This document shows positions 56,336 through 64,000 of a DNA stretch of 64,000 bases, one piece after another. The translations under genes were made by a program, and so were the position numbers. Position 1 is the stretch's first letter. Each line of letters starts with the position of its first letter. The notes under the pieces are model-generated. The model made no database searches. It was not told the DNA's origin and saw only the letters and a list, made by a program, of their open reading frames with translations. Origin of the DNA: Meinhardsimonia xiamenensis (lineage in GTDB: Bacteria > Pseudomonadota > Alphaproteobacteria > Rhodobacterales > Rhodobacteraceae); NCBI RefSeq assembly GCF_900102905.1, contig NZ_FNFV01000006.1, positions 1-64,000 on the forward strand. Direction: 5' to 3'.

Positions 56336-57328
56336 ATGTTCAAGGCGCTGGTCGTCGAGAAGGATGATGAGGGCAATGTCCACGCGGCGGTGAAGGAGCT
56401 TGACGAAAGCGCGCTTCCCGAGGGCGACGTGACGGTGGCGGTGGAGTATTCCACGGTCAACTACAAGGACGGGCTGTGCATGTCGCCGGGCGGCGGGGGG
56501 CTGGTGAAGTCCTACCCGCATGTGCCGGGGATCGACTTTGCCGGCACGGTCGAGGCGTCAAGCGACCCGCGCTACAAGCCCGGCGACAAGGTGATCCTGA
56601 CCGGCTGGCGCGTGGGCGAGATCTGGTGGGGCGGCTATGCGCAGAAGGCGCGGGTGAAGGCCGACTGGCTGGTGCCGCTGCCCGACGGGCTGACCACGCG
56701 CCAGGCGATGGCGGTGGGCACCGCGGGCTTCACGGCGATGCTTGCGGTGATTGCGCTCGAGGATCATGGGCTGAAGCCCGGGAACGGGCCGGTGCTGGTG
56801 ACCGGTGCGGCGGGCGGCGTGGGCTCGGTGGCGACGGCCATTCTCGCCAATCTCGGCCATGAGGTGGCGGCGGTCACCGGCCGGCCCGAGGCCGAGGAGT
56901 ATCTTCGCGGGCTTGGTGCCTCGCAGATCGTGCCGCGGGCGGAGCTCTCCGAACCCTCGAAGAAGCCGCTCGAGCGGGAGACCTGGGCGGGCTGTGTGGA
57001 TGCCGTGGGCGGGGTGATGCTCGCGCGGGTGCTCGCGCAGCTCAAATACGGCTGCTCGGCCGCGGCCGTGGGTCTTGCCGGCGGCGCGAAGCTCGAGACG
57101 ACCGTGATTCCCTTCCTCCTGCGCGGCGTGAACCTGCTTGGCATCGACAGCGTGATGCGCCCCTATGAAGACCGGGTGCGCGCCTGGGAGCGGATTGCGC
57201 GCGATCTGCCGATGGACAAGCTCGAGGCCATGGTCCAGCCTGCGAAGCTGGAGGATCTGCCCGAGCTTGGCGCGAAGATCCTCAAGGGGCAGGTCAGGGG
57301 CCGCGTCGTGGTGGATGTCAACGCCTGA
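56336..57328 (+). CDS. acuI: Acrylyl-CoA reductase (NADPH)
   Basis: Protein of 330 residues of the YhdH/AcuI family of medium-chain reductases: FKALVVEKDD at the start, EYSTVNYKDGLCMSPGGGGLVKSYPHVPGIDFAGTV near 42, VLVTGAAGGVGSVATAIL near 158 and YGCSAAAVGLAGGAKLETTVIPFLLRGVNLLGIDSVM. No zinc ligands are present. It reduces acrylyl-CoA to propionyl-CoA, detoxifying acrylate from DMSP cleavage. It lies 84 bases after dmdA, with a dispersed element between. Confidence 0.93.
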   Translation: MFKALVVEKDDEGNVHAAVKELDESALPEGDVTVAVEYSTVNYKDGLCMSPGGGGLVKSYPHVPGIDFAGTVEASSDPRYKPGDKVILTGWRVGEIWWGGYAQKARVKADWLVPLPDGLTTRQAMAVGTAGFTAMLAVIALEDHGLKPGNGPVLVTGAAGGVGSVATAILANLGHEVAAVTGRPEAEEYLRGLGASQIVPRAELSEPSKKPLERETWAGCVDAVGGVMLARVLAQLKYGCSAAAVGLAGGAKLETTVIPFLLRGVNLLGIDSVMRPYEDRVRAWERIARDLPMDKLEAMVQPAKLEDLPELGAKILKGQVRGRVVVDVNA

Positions 57329-58073
57329 GCATCACTCGCTGCGCCACCGTGTGGCGCTTGCGCTCGATCCGGAGTTGCGCCGGCGGCAGGGTCTGTCGCC
57401 GGCCAATCGCGTGATTCTCGGCCTCATCCTTCTGTCGGTGGTGAGCGGGGTTCTGGGTACCGAGCCGCTCGTGACACAGGGGCGCGAGAGGCTGTTCTTC
57501 GCGATCGAGGCTGTGCTGCTTGTCGCCTTCACGGTGGAGTATCTCGCCCGGCTGTGGGTGGCGCCCGAGGCGCGCGGGCACCCATCGCGGCTGCGCTGGA
57601 TGCTGCGGTTCGATTCGCTTCTGGATCTGGCCGTGATCCTGTCGATGCTTCTGCCCTTTCTTGGTGCCGAGAGCGCGCTGTTGCGGCTGTTGCGCGCTTT
57701 CCGCCTTGTGCAGCTCGCGCGCCTGGGGCGCTACTCGCGGGCGCTGTCGCTGGTGGGCGAGACGCTGCGCGAGCGGCGGGCGGAACTCGTGATCAGCCTT
57801 GCCGTGACCTTGGGACTGATGCTTCTTTCCTCCACGCTGCTCTTCATCTTCGAGGGGCCGCACCAGCCCGAGGCCTTCGGCTCCATCCCGCGGGCAATGT
57901 GGTGGGCGGTGGCAACGCTGACCACGGTTGGCTATGGCGACGTGGTGCCGCTGACCGCGCTGGGCAAGTTCTTCGCCGCGCTCACGGCCCTCACTGGCGT
58001 TGCCGTGATCGCCCTGCCCACCGGCATTGTCGCCGGTGCCTTCGCCGAGGCGATGGAGCGGCATCGCAAATAG
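57315..58073 (+). CDS. Voltage-gated-type potassium channel
   Basis: Protein of 252 residues with six membrane helices. The S4-like helix carries repeated Arg in LLRLLRAFRLVQLARLGRYSRAL near 120. The pore has the K+ selectivity filter TTVGYGDVVP near 208 between S5 and S6. The cytoplasmic tail is short, without a cyclic-nucleotide domain. It should pass K+ across the inner membrane. The start at 57315 overlaps acuI by 14 bases, so expression is tied to the dmdA-acuI message. Confidence 0.9.
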   Translation: MSTPEHHSLRHRVALALDPELRRRQGLSPANRVILGLILLSVVSGVLGTEPLVTQGRERLFFAIEAVLLVAFTVEYLARLWVAPEARGHPSRLRWMLRFDSLLDLAVILSMLLPFLGAESALLRLLRAFRLVQLARLGRYSRALSLVGETLRERRAELVISLAVTLGLMLLSSTLLFIFEGPHQPEAFGSIPRAMWWAVATLTTVGYGDVVPLTALGKFFAALTALTGVAVIALPTGIVAGAFAEAMERHRK

Positions 58074-58113
58074 AGGCTTGAAGGCGTGCGAGCGGCGGTG
58101 TTGAGTGCGCGCC

Positions 58114-59337
58114 ATGCAGCTTGACATCGATTTCGTCCGCCAGCAGTTCCCGGCCTTCTCCGAGCCATCGCTGAAGGGGTGTGCCTTCTTCGAGAATGCC
58201 GGCGGCTCCTATGCCTGTGGTCAGGTGATCGACCGGCTCACCCGTTTCTACCGGGAGCGCAAGGTGCAGCCCTACGCTCCCTATCGGGCGAGCCGGCTGG
58301 CGGGCGAGGAGATGGATGAGGCGCGGCGCCGTCTGGCAGCGCTCCTTAACGTCGAGGAGGAAGAGCTGAGCTTCGGCCCCTCGACGAGCCAGAACACCTA
58401 TGTGCTGGCGCAGGCCTTCCGGCAGGTGATGCGGCGGGGTGAGGCGATCGTCGTCACCGATCAGGATCACGAGGCCAATTCCGGCCCCTGGCGGCGGCTC
58501 GAGGCCGAGGGCATCGAGATCCGCGAATGGAAGATGGACCCGGAGACGGGCCATCTCGACCCGGCCGCTCTGGCATCGCTGCTCGACGGCAAGGTGCGAC
58601 TCGTCTGCTTTCCGCACTGCTCCAACATCGTGGGAGAAATCAACGACGTGGCGGCCATCGTTCAGATGGTGCACGAGGCCGGGGCGGCGGCCTGTGTTGA
58701 CGGGGTGAGCTATGCGCCCCACGGCCTTCCCGATCTCGGGGCGCTCGGAGCGGACATCTATCTTTTCTCCACCTACAAGACCTACGGCCCCCATCAGGGG
58801 GTGATGGTCATCCGCCGCGCGCTGTCCGAGGCGCTGCCGCCGCAGGGACATTTCTTCAACGACCGCCCGCTCTACAAGCGCTTCACCCCGGCCGGCCCCG
58901 ACCACGCGCAGGTCGCCGCCTGCGCGGGGATCGCCGACTACCTCGATGCGCTCCATGCCCGCCACTTTGGCGCCAACCCCGACCCCGCGGCACGGGCACG
59001 CGCGGTGGCTGGGCTGATGCGCGCGCACGAGACTCGGCTTCTCCAGCCGCTTCTCGACTGGGCGCGCGGGCGCGGGGATCTGCGCCTGCTCGGCCCCGCC
59101 GAGGCGGCCGTGCGCGCGCCGACGGTGGCGCTCGAACTCGACCGCCCGGGCGAAAAGGTGGCGGCCGAGCTTGCCGCGCACGGCATCATGGCCGGCGGCG
59201 GGGACTTCTACGCGGTGCGCGCGCTCAAGGCGCTCGGCATCGCGCCAGAGAAGGGCGTGCTGCGCCTCTCCTTCGTGCACTACACCACAGAGGAGGAGGT
59301 GGCGCGGCTCATCCGTGCGCTCGATCTCGTGCTGTGA
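58114..59337 (+). CDS. Class V aminotransferase / cysteine desulfurase-like protein
   Basis: PLP enzyme of 407 residues. FFENAGGSYACGQVIDRLTRFY near 25, FGPSTSQNTYVLAQAF near 87, DQDHEANSGPW near 115, the PLP-binding VDGVSYAPHG near 196, and the Schiff-base Lys in LFSTYKTYGPHQG near 220 mark the class V fold. It resembles CsdA-like proteins, but I see no clear catalytic Cys loop for a desulfurase, so the reaction is open. It starts 40 bases after the channel gene and may extend that operon. Confidence 0.88.
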   Translation: MQLDIDFVRQQFPAFSEPSLKGCAFFENAGGSYACGQVIDRLTRFYRERKVQPYAPYRASRLAGEEMDEARRRLAALLNVEEEELSFGPSTSQNTYVLAQAFRQVMRRGEAIVVTDQDHEANSGPWRRLEAEGIEIREWKMDPETGHLDPAALASLLDGKVRLVCFPHCSNIVGEINDVAAIVQMVHEAGAAACVDGVSYAPHGLPDLGALGADIYLFSTYKTYGPHQGVMVIRRALSEALPPQGHFFNDRPLYKRFTPAGPDHAQVAACAGIADYLDALHARHFGANPDPAARARAVAGLMRAHETRLLQPLLDWARGRGDLRLLGPAEAAVRAPTVALELDRPGEKVAAELAAHGIMAGGGDFYAVRALKALGIAPEKGVLRLSFVHYTTEEEVARLIRALDLVL

Positions 59338-59356
59338 GCGGTCCGGCCAAAGGCAA

Positions 59357-59378
59357 CATCACCCTGGTGAAAATACCC
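59357..59378 (-). repeat. 22-bp dispersed element, copy 6
   Basis: Minus-strand match to GGGTATTT, three variable bases (TCA), CCAGGGTGATG. It lies 19 bases past the aminotransferase stop. Unlike the other five, it points against the gene it follows. Confidence 0.8.
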
Positions 59379-59499
59379 ATCGGCTCTACCCTGTGGCCCT
59401 TTCGCGCCGCCCGGCGGGCCGGAATGCGCCGAAGGCTTGCCTGACCGGCCGGCGCGGCGGATCATGGCGGCGCAACCGCTCACCGGCCGGAGCCCGCCC

Positions 59500-59940
59500 A
59501 TGCCCACAGCCGCCAAGCTCGTCGCCGCGCTCGCCTTCGCCGCCATCGGCTATCTTGCCGCCGCGCGTGCCGTCGCCACCCTGCCGGAGAATGCCGAGGT
59601 GGGGCTCTTGCGCGAGATCATCGCCGCCTTCGGCCTGCTGCTCGGCTGGAAGCTGCTCGGCCCGGCGGCCGAGAGCCGGCTCACCGTGTCACTGGCCGCG
59701 GGGCTGACCACCGCGGTGGCGTTGGCCGTGGTCGGCGTGTTCTTCGTCGCCGTCTACCAGATGCTCGTCAAGTCGATGCACAACTTCTACAAGGGGCCGA
59801 TGCAGGCGCTCGAGAGCGTCTTTGACCTTGCGTGGGAGAGGGGGCAGGTGCTGACCGATCCGGTGATTCTGGTCATTCTCCTCGGCGGCGGGCTCGTCGC
59901 CGGCGCGCTCGCCCGGGGCGCGGCAAGGCTCTGGCGCTGA
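59500..59940 (+). CDS. trgA: TrgA family membrane protein
   Basis: Protein of 146 residues with four hydrophobic segments. The start PTAAKLVAALAFAAIGYLAA, the GLLLGWKLLG segment near 46 and MLVKSMHNFYKGPMQALESVFDL near 86 match TrgA. With trgB and cysK downstream it reproduces the locus linked to tellurite resistance in Rhodobacter sphaeroides. TrgA's molecular role is unknown. The start at 59500 is chosen because upstream in-frame starts add a hydrophilic tail unlike TrgA. Confidence 0.85.
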   Translation: MPTAAKLVAALAFAAIGYLAAARAVATLPENAEVGLLREIIAAFGLLLGWKLLGPAAESRLTVSLAAGLTTAVALAVVGVFFVAVYQMLVKSMHNFYKGPMQALESVFDLAWERGQVLTDPVILVILLGGGLVAGALARGAARLWR

Positions 59941-59949
59941 GCCCGCCGG

Positions 59950-61038
59950 ATGGCAACCTTTTTCCTGCTCCCGCCGCTCGACTGCGCCGAGCTTCTGGCC
60001 TGCGTGGCCGGGCACGCGCCGCGCGCGCGCCGGGTGCGCCTGCCGGGACACCGCGCGCTCTGGCCACGGGGGCTGGCGGCCGCGGTGCCGGTTCCGGCGG
60101 GCAATCAGGACGCGGAGGGCATCGTGATCGAGGCGCTCTCCGCCACCGAGCGGGAGCGGCTCGCGTTCTGGCACCGTGCACAGGGCCTTGTGCCGGTGGC
60201 GCTCGAACTCGAGGACGGTCGCGCCGCCAGCGGTTGGGGCCTGCGGGAGCCGCCCGACGAGACCTCGCTGCCGCTGCCTGCCGATCTCGTCCGCGCCGTG
60301 GCCGAGGAGGTGATGGGGCTCTTCGGTCGCGCCGATGCCGCCGCGCTGCGGCGACGGTGGCCGATGCTCGCCGCGCGCGGCGCCTCGCGCTGGCGCGCGC
60401 GCAGCACGTGCGTCCAAGGTGGCGAGTCGGCGGCCGATGGCGTCGAGACCATCCGGCGCGAACGCCCCTGGGACGGCTTCTTCGCGGTGGAGACGCGGCG
60501 GTTGCGCCATCGGCTCTTCGCCGGGGGCATGAGCGCCGAGGTCGAGCGCGCGGGTTTCGTGATGGCCGATGCGGTCACGGTCCTGCCCTATGATCCGGCG
60601 CGCGACCGCGTGCTCGTCATCGAACAGTTCCGTTTCGGCCCTCTGCTGCGCGAGGATCCGGCTCCCTGGATGCTCGAGCCCGTCGCCGGGCGGATCGATC
60701 TGGGCGAGACGCCGGAGGAGACGGCGCGGCGCGAGGCCATGGAGGAGGCCGGGGTGGAGCTTGGCGCGCTTCACCCGATCGGCAGCTATTACCCGACGCC
60801 GGGGGCGGTGTCGGAATACCTGTGGTCCTTCATCGGCATCGCCGAGCTTCCCGATGGTGCCGCCGGAATCCGGGGGCTGGCCAGCGAGCACGAGGACATC
60901 CGCGGCCGGCTCGTCTCCTTTCCCGAGCTGGAGGCGATGCTTGTGGCGGGGCAGCTGCGCAACGGACCGATGCTGCTCTCGGCGCTGTGGCTTGCACGCC
61001 ACCGCGCGCGCCTGCGCGCCGGGACTTCCGGCGCTTGA
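59950..61038 (+). CDS. trgB: TrgB-like NUDIX hydrolase
   Basis: Protein of 362 residues. The N-terminal ~150 residues are a gamma-glutamylcyclotransferase-like TrgB part. The C-terminal half is an ADP-ribose-pyrophosphatase-type NUDIX domain with the complete box GRIDLGETPEETARREAMEEAG near 255, preceded by VLVIEQFRFGPL. It probably hydrolyses ADP-ribose or a similar nucleotide diphosphate. In Rhodobacter trgB contributes to tellurite resistance by an unknown route. It lies 9 bases after trgA. Confidence 0.9.
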   Translation: MATFFLLPPLDCAELLACVAGHAPRARRVRLPGHRALWPRGLAAAVPVPAGNQDAEGIVIEALSATERERLAFWHRAQGLVPVALELEDGRAASGWGLREPPDETSLPLPADLVRAVAEEVMGLFGRADAAALRRRWPMLAARGASRWRARSTCVQGGESAADGVETIRRERPWDGFFAVETRRLRHRLFAGGMSAEVERAGFVMADAVTVLPYDPARDRVLVIEQFRFGPLLREDPAPWMLEPVAGRIDLGETPEETARREAMEEAGVELGALHPIGSYYPTPGAVSEYLWSFIGIAELPDGAAGIRGLASEHEDIRGRLVSFPELEAMLVAGQLRNGPMLLSALWLARHRARLRAGTSGA

Positions 61039-61116
61039 GTTCATGTTGCACGCACCCTAGGAATGGCTGGCACGGCTGCCGCCGGAGATGGCAGGAACAG
61101 GCAGAAAGGACGCCCG

Positions 61117-62151
61117 ATGACCGTCTACAAGGATCTTCCCGAAGCGGTCGGCCACACGCCGCTTATCCGCCTCAGAGGCCCGAGCGAGGCGACGGGCTGC
61201 GAGATCTGGGGCAAGGCGGAGTTTCTCAATCCCGGCCAGTCGGTCAAGGACCGGGCCGCGCTCTACATGATCCGCGACGCGGTGGCGCGCGGCGCGCTGC
61301 GCCCCGGCGGGACCATCGTCGAGGGCACGGCGGGCAACACCGGCATCGGGCTGGCGCTCGTCGGCGCGGCGATGGGCTTTCGCTGCGTGATCGTGATTCC
61401 CGAAACCCAGAGCCGCGAAAAGAAGGACATGCTGCGCCTCGCCGGAGCCGAGCTCGTCGAGGTTCCCGCCGTGCCCTACCGCAATCCGAACAACTACGTG
61501 CGCTACTCCGAGCGCCTCGCCGAGCGGCTCGCGCAAACCGAACCCAATGGCGCGGTATGGGCCAACCAGTTCGACAATGTCGCCAACCGCCAGGCCCATG
61601 CCGAGACCACCGGCCCGGAGATCTGGGAACAGCTCGGGGGCAGGGTGGATGGCTTCATCTGCGCCGTCGGGTCGGGCGGGACGATCGCCGGCGTCGCGAT
61701 GGCGCTCCAGCCCAAGGGCGTGAAGATCGGACTTGCCGACCCCGAGGGCTCGGCGCTCTACAGCTACTACACCACCGGCGAGCTGAAGGCGGAGGGGAGC
61801 TCGATCACGGAGGGCATCGGGCAGGGACGGATCACCGCCAATCTGGAGGGCTTCCGCCCGGACTTTGCCTGCCGCGTGCCGGATGCCGAGGCCCTGCCGA
61901 TCCTCTATGACCTGCTTGAGCACGAGGGCCTGTGTCTGGGGGGCTCGTCGGGCATCAACGTGGCCGGCGCCATGCGCATGGCCCGTGAGATGGGGCCGGG
62001 CCATGTCATCGTGACCGTGCTGTGCGACTACGGCACGCGCTATCAGTCGAAACTCTACAACCCGGCGTTCCTGCGCGAGAAGAGCCTGCCCGTGCCACCC
62101 TGGCTCGAGCGCGCGCCGCGCCAGCTGCCCGACGTGTTCGTGGAGGCGTGA
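61117..62151 (+). CDS. cysK: Cysteine synthase A-type PLP enzyme
   Basis: Protein of 344 residues that makes cysteine from O-acetylserine and sulfide. Motifs: GHTPLIRLRGPSEATG near 12, the PLP Lys44 in PGQSVKDRAA, EGTAGNTGIGLALVGAAMGF near 69, AVGSGGTIAGVAMALQ near 187 and GLCLGGSSGINVAGA near 272. The TAGNTG form and 344-residue length mark the longer CysK branch of this group. Cysteine synthase is a known tellurite-resistance factor, which fits the trgAB neighbours. GAAAGGA precedes the start. Confidence 0.93.
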   Translation: MTVYKDLPEAVGHTPLIRLRGPSEATGCEIWGKAEFLNPGQSVKDRAALYMIRDAVARGALRPGGTIVEGTAGNTGIGLALVGAAMGFRCVIVIPETQSREKKDMLRLAGAELVEVPAVPYRNPNNYVRYSERLAERLAQTEPNGAVWANQFDNVANRQAHAETTGPEIWEQLGGRVDGFICAVGSGGTIAGVAMALQPKGVKIGLADPEGSALYSYYTTGELKAEGSSITEGIGQGRITANLEGFRPDFACRVPDAEALPILYDLLEHEGLCLGGSSGINVAGAMRMAREMGPGHVIVTVLCDYGTRYQSKLYNPAFLREKSLPVPPWLERAPRQLPDVFVEA

Positions 62152-62153
62152 GC

Positions 62154-64000
62154 ATGGCTTGTTGGGCCACGGGGCGCGCGCTGCGAAGGCTGGTCCTTGC
62201 GCTCGTGCTGCTCCTTGCCGCGAGCGTGCCGGGGCAGGGGCCGGGCGCGTTCTCCGGCGCGGTCGCGCTGGCGCAGACCCAGACGGGCGAGCTGCCCGAC
62301 TATGAGGCATGGGAGCGCGTGGCCAGCCGCGCCGAGGATGCGGTGCGCAGCGCCGGCGCCTCGGATCGGGCCTATGAGGAGCTCCGGGCCGAACTCGTGA
62401 CGTGGCGCGCGCGTTTCGAGGCGGCGCAGAAGTTCAATGCCGACCGCATCGAGACCGTCGAGCGTCAGCTGGCCGCGCTCGGCCCGCCGCCGGCCGAAGG
62501 GGAGAGCGAGCCTGAGGACGTCGCCGCGCGACGGGCCGAACTTCAGCGCCAGCTCGAGGAGCTGAAGGCGCCGGTGCGCCGCGCCGAGGAGGCATTTCAG
62601 CGCGCCGAGGGGCTGATCCGCGAGATCGACAAGCTTCTCGCGGCGCGCCGGGCCGAGAAGCTGCTGACCCGCAGCGTCTCGCCGCTCAATCCGGTCAACT
62701 GGCCTCCCGCGCTGCTGCGTCTGCAACGCTCCTGGGTGGCGCTGCAGGGCGAGGTTGCCAGCAACTGGAAGCGTCTTTCGGCATCCGGGCAGCTTGGCGA
62801 GGATCTCCCGCTGCGGCTTGGGGTCTTCCTCGTGGCCCTTGCCTTGCTGCTCCGGGGGCGCAAATGGGCTGGTCGGCTGGCGGCGCGATGGCAGGAGCGC
62901 TTTGACAACGACTTGCCGGCGCTGGTTGCCTCGTTCGGTGAGGTGGCGCTGCCCACCGCCGGCGTCTATGCGATCGTGCGGCTTTTGAACGACACCGGCC
63001 TGCCGGGGCTCAGGCTGGGCGCCATTCTCGAGGCCGCGCCGATCCTGGTTCTGGCGATCACGCTTGCGCTGTGGGTGGCCGAAAGGGTCTTTCCCAGCGC
63101 GCTGCCCTCGCCGATCCTGCCGAAGATGCAGGCCTCCAGTCGGCTGCGCGCGCGGCAGCTCGCCACCCTCGCCGCGCTGGTCTTCGGTCTGCACTCGGCG
63201 CTGGTGTCCCTGGCCGAGGCGGTGGACTACGACCTCGAAATCGTGGCGGTGGCCTATTTCCCCGGCATCGTGCTCGAGGGGGCGCTCCTGTTCCTTCTGG
63301 GGCGGCTGATGGCGCGGGAGGCGCAGCACAACGATCCGGGATTCCAGACCTCCGCGATTCTCATCGTCGCCCGGGCGCTCATGGCGGTCGGCCTCTTCGC
63401 GCCGCTCGCCGCCGCCGCCGGGTACACCAACCTCGCGCTGCGCTCGCTGTTTCCGGCCGGAGAGAGCCTGCTGCTCCTCGGGATTCTGGCGATCTTCCAC
63501 AACATTTCGCTGGAGTTTTACCGGCTGATCGCCCGTGTGGACCGGGCCCAGGCGCAGAATTCCCTCGTCCCGATCATCTTCACCTCGCTCGCCGTGCTGG
63601 GCTCGCTTCCGGTGTTCGCGCTGATCTGGGGCACCCGCCCGGCGACGCTGGCCGAATACTGGATGCGGCTGCGCACGGGCTTCCAGATCGGGGAGACGCG
63701 CATCCAGCCCGGCGATTTCGTGATGCTCGTCGTGGTGTTCACGGTGGGCTACATGCTCACGCGGCTGGTGCAGAATGCGCTGCGCACGACGATCCTGCCC
63801 AAGACGCGCATCGAGCCGGGGGCGCAGAACGCCATCGTCGCGGGGGTCGGTTATGTGGGTGTGGTGCTGGCGGCGCTGTTTGCGATCAGCACCACCGGGC
63901 TCGACCTCTCGTCGCTGGCGCTGGTCGCCGGTGCGCTTTCGGTCGGTATCGGTTTCGGCCTGCAGAACATCGTCTCGAACTTCGTCTCCGGCATCATCCT
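62154..64000 (+). CDS. MscS family channel with DUF3772 domain (3' end missing)
   Basis: The frame opens at 62154, 2 bases after cysK, and stays open for 615 codons to the window edge. A signal peptide (cleavage near ALAQ, residue 40) leads to a periplasmic coiled-coil DUF3772-like domain (about 45-185). Several membrane helices follow from about 222. At the edge is the MscS pore-lining helix (LALVAGALSVGIGFGLQNIVSNFVSG). It would open under membrane tension to release solutes. The cytoplasmic MscS beta domain lies beyond the window. Confidence 0.9.
   Translation, partial: MACWATGRALRRLVLALVLLLAASVPGQGPGAFSGAVALAQTQTGELPDYEAWERVASRAEDAVRSAGASDRAYEELRAELVTWRARFEAAQKFNADRIETVERQLAALGPPPAEGESEPEDVAARRAELQRQLEELKAPVRRAEEAFQRAEGLIREIDKLLAARRAEKLLTRSVSPLNPVNWPPALLRLQRSWVALQGEVASNWKRLSASGQLGEDLPLRLGVFLVALALLLRGRKWAGRLAARWQERFDNDLPALVASFGEVALPTAGVYAIVRLLNDTGLPGLRLGAILEAAPILVLAITLALWVAERVFPSALPSPILPKMQASSRLRARQLATLAALVFGLHSALVSLAEAVDYDLEIVAVAYFPGIVLEGALLFLLGRLMAREAQHNDPGFQTSAILIVARALMAVGLFAPLAAAAGYTNLALRSLFPAGESLLLLGILAIFHNISLEFYRLIARVDRAQAQNSLVPIIFTSLAVLGSLPVFALIWGTRPATLAEYWMRLRTGFQIGETRIQPGDFVMLVVVFTVGYMLTRLVQNALRTTILPKTRIEPGAQNAIVAGVGYVGVVLAALFAISTTGLDLSSLALVAGALSVGIGFGLQNIVSNFVSGII

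Overview
This window looks like chromosomal DNA of a high-GC member of the Rhodobacterales (Paracoccaceae/Roseobacter group, Alphaproteobacteria). The evidence is gene content and order: rplU-rpmA-GNAT-obgE-proBA, chpT, a GcvT-type DMSP demethylase next to acuI, trgAB-cysK, pyrrolysine-free MttB-like methyltransferases, DUF6456/DUF6477, DUF1476, and a split (permuted) tmRNA with the tag ANDNRAPVALAA. The genes are mostly housekeeping with short spacing. The only mobile DNA seen is a transposase remnant at the left edge, abutting tRNA-Ser.

Layout. 1-340: end of an IS481-like element; 347-436: tRNA-Ser(CGA). 0.6-9.7 kb: a secreted DUF2059 protein, ribosomal L21/L27, ObgE, proline synthesis (proBA), the phosphotransferase ChpT, and ornithine-lipid synthesis (olsBA) with an exact CtrA-type box upstream. 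9.6-19 kb: a ThiE-like protein, a TrmJ-like methylase, heme A synthase, an M32 carboxypeptidase, a SelD fused to a flavoprotein, a Tat-exported lipocalin-like protein, a TerB-DnaJ protein and an EEP-family enzyme. 19-28 kb: purD, xseA, a sufE-like gene, an operon for a corrinoid protein with DUF1638 and two small proteins, a radical SAM gene with a LexA-type operator, betaine-homocysteine methyltransferase, and the F1-ATPase inhibitor zeta. 28-34 kb: purC-purS-(alcohol dehydrogenase)-purQ, then dctBD. 34-43 kb: an enoyl-CoA hydratase, a thioesterase, mttB-like gene 1, speDE, rplM-rpsI, ppk2 and metA. 43-52 kb: two DMT exporters, a FadL-like porin, guaA, mttB-like gene 2, DUF6477/DUF6456 and a VIT-family transporter. 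52.4-58 kb: ssrA, a GntR regulator and the divergent DUF2182-DUF1326-dmdA-acuI-channel cluster. 58-64 kb: a class V aminotransferase, trgAB-cysK and a truncated MscS-family channel.

Themes. One-carbon, methyl and sulfur metabolism recurs: a corrinoid protein, two MttB-like proteins, betaine-homocysteine methyltransferase, MetA, spermidine synthesis, DmdA/AcuI and CysK. This suggests use of methylated osmolytes (betaines, DMSP) by a marine or halotolerant bacterium. Candidate regulatory sites read directly from the sequence are a CtrA box (7868-7882), a LexA box (25266-25280) and a GntR operator (53502-53527). A 22-bp dispersed element occurs six times with an invariant core, always in the gap just past a stop codon. 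Three regions without protein genes exceed 300 bp. One holds ssrA; the other two (38610-39042 and 47844-48293) hold no gene I can identify.
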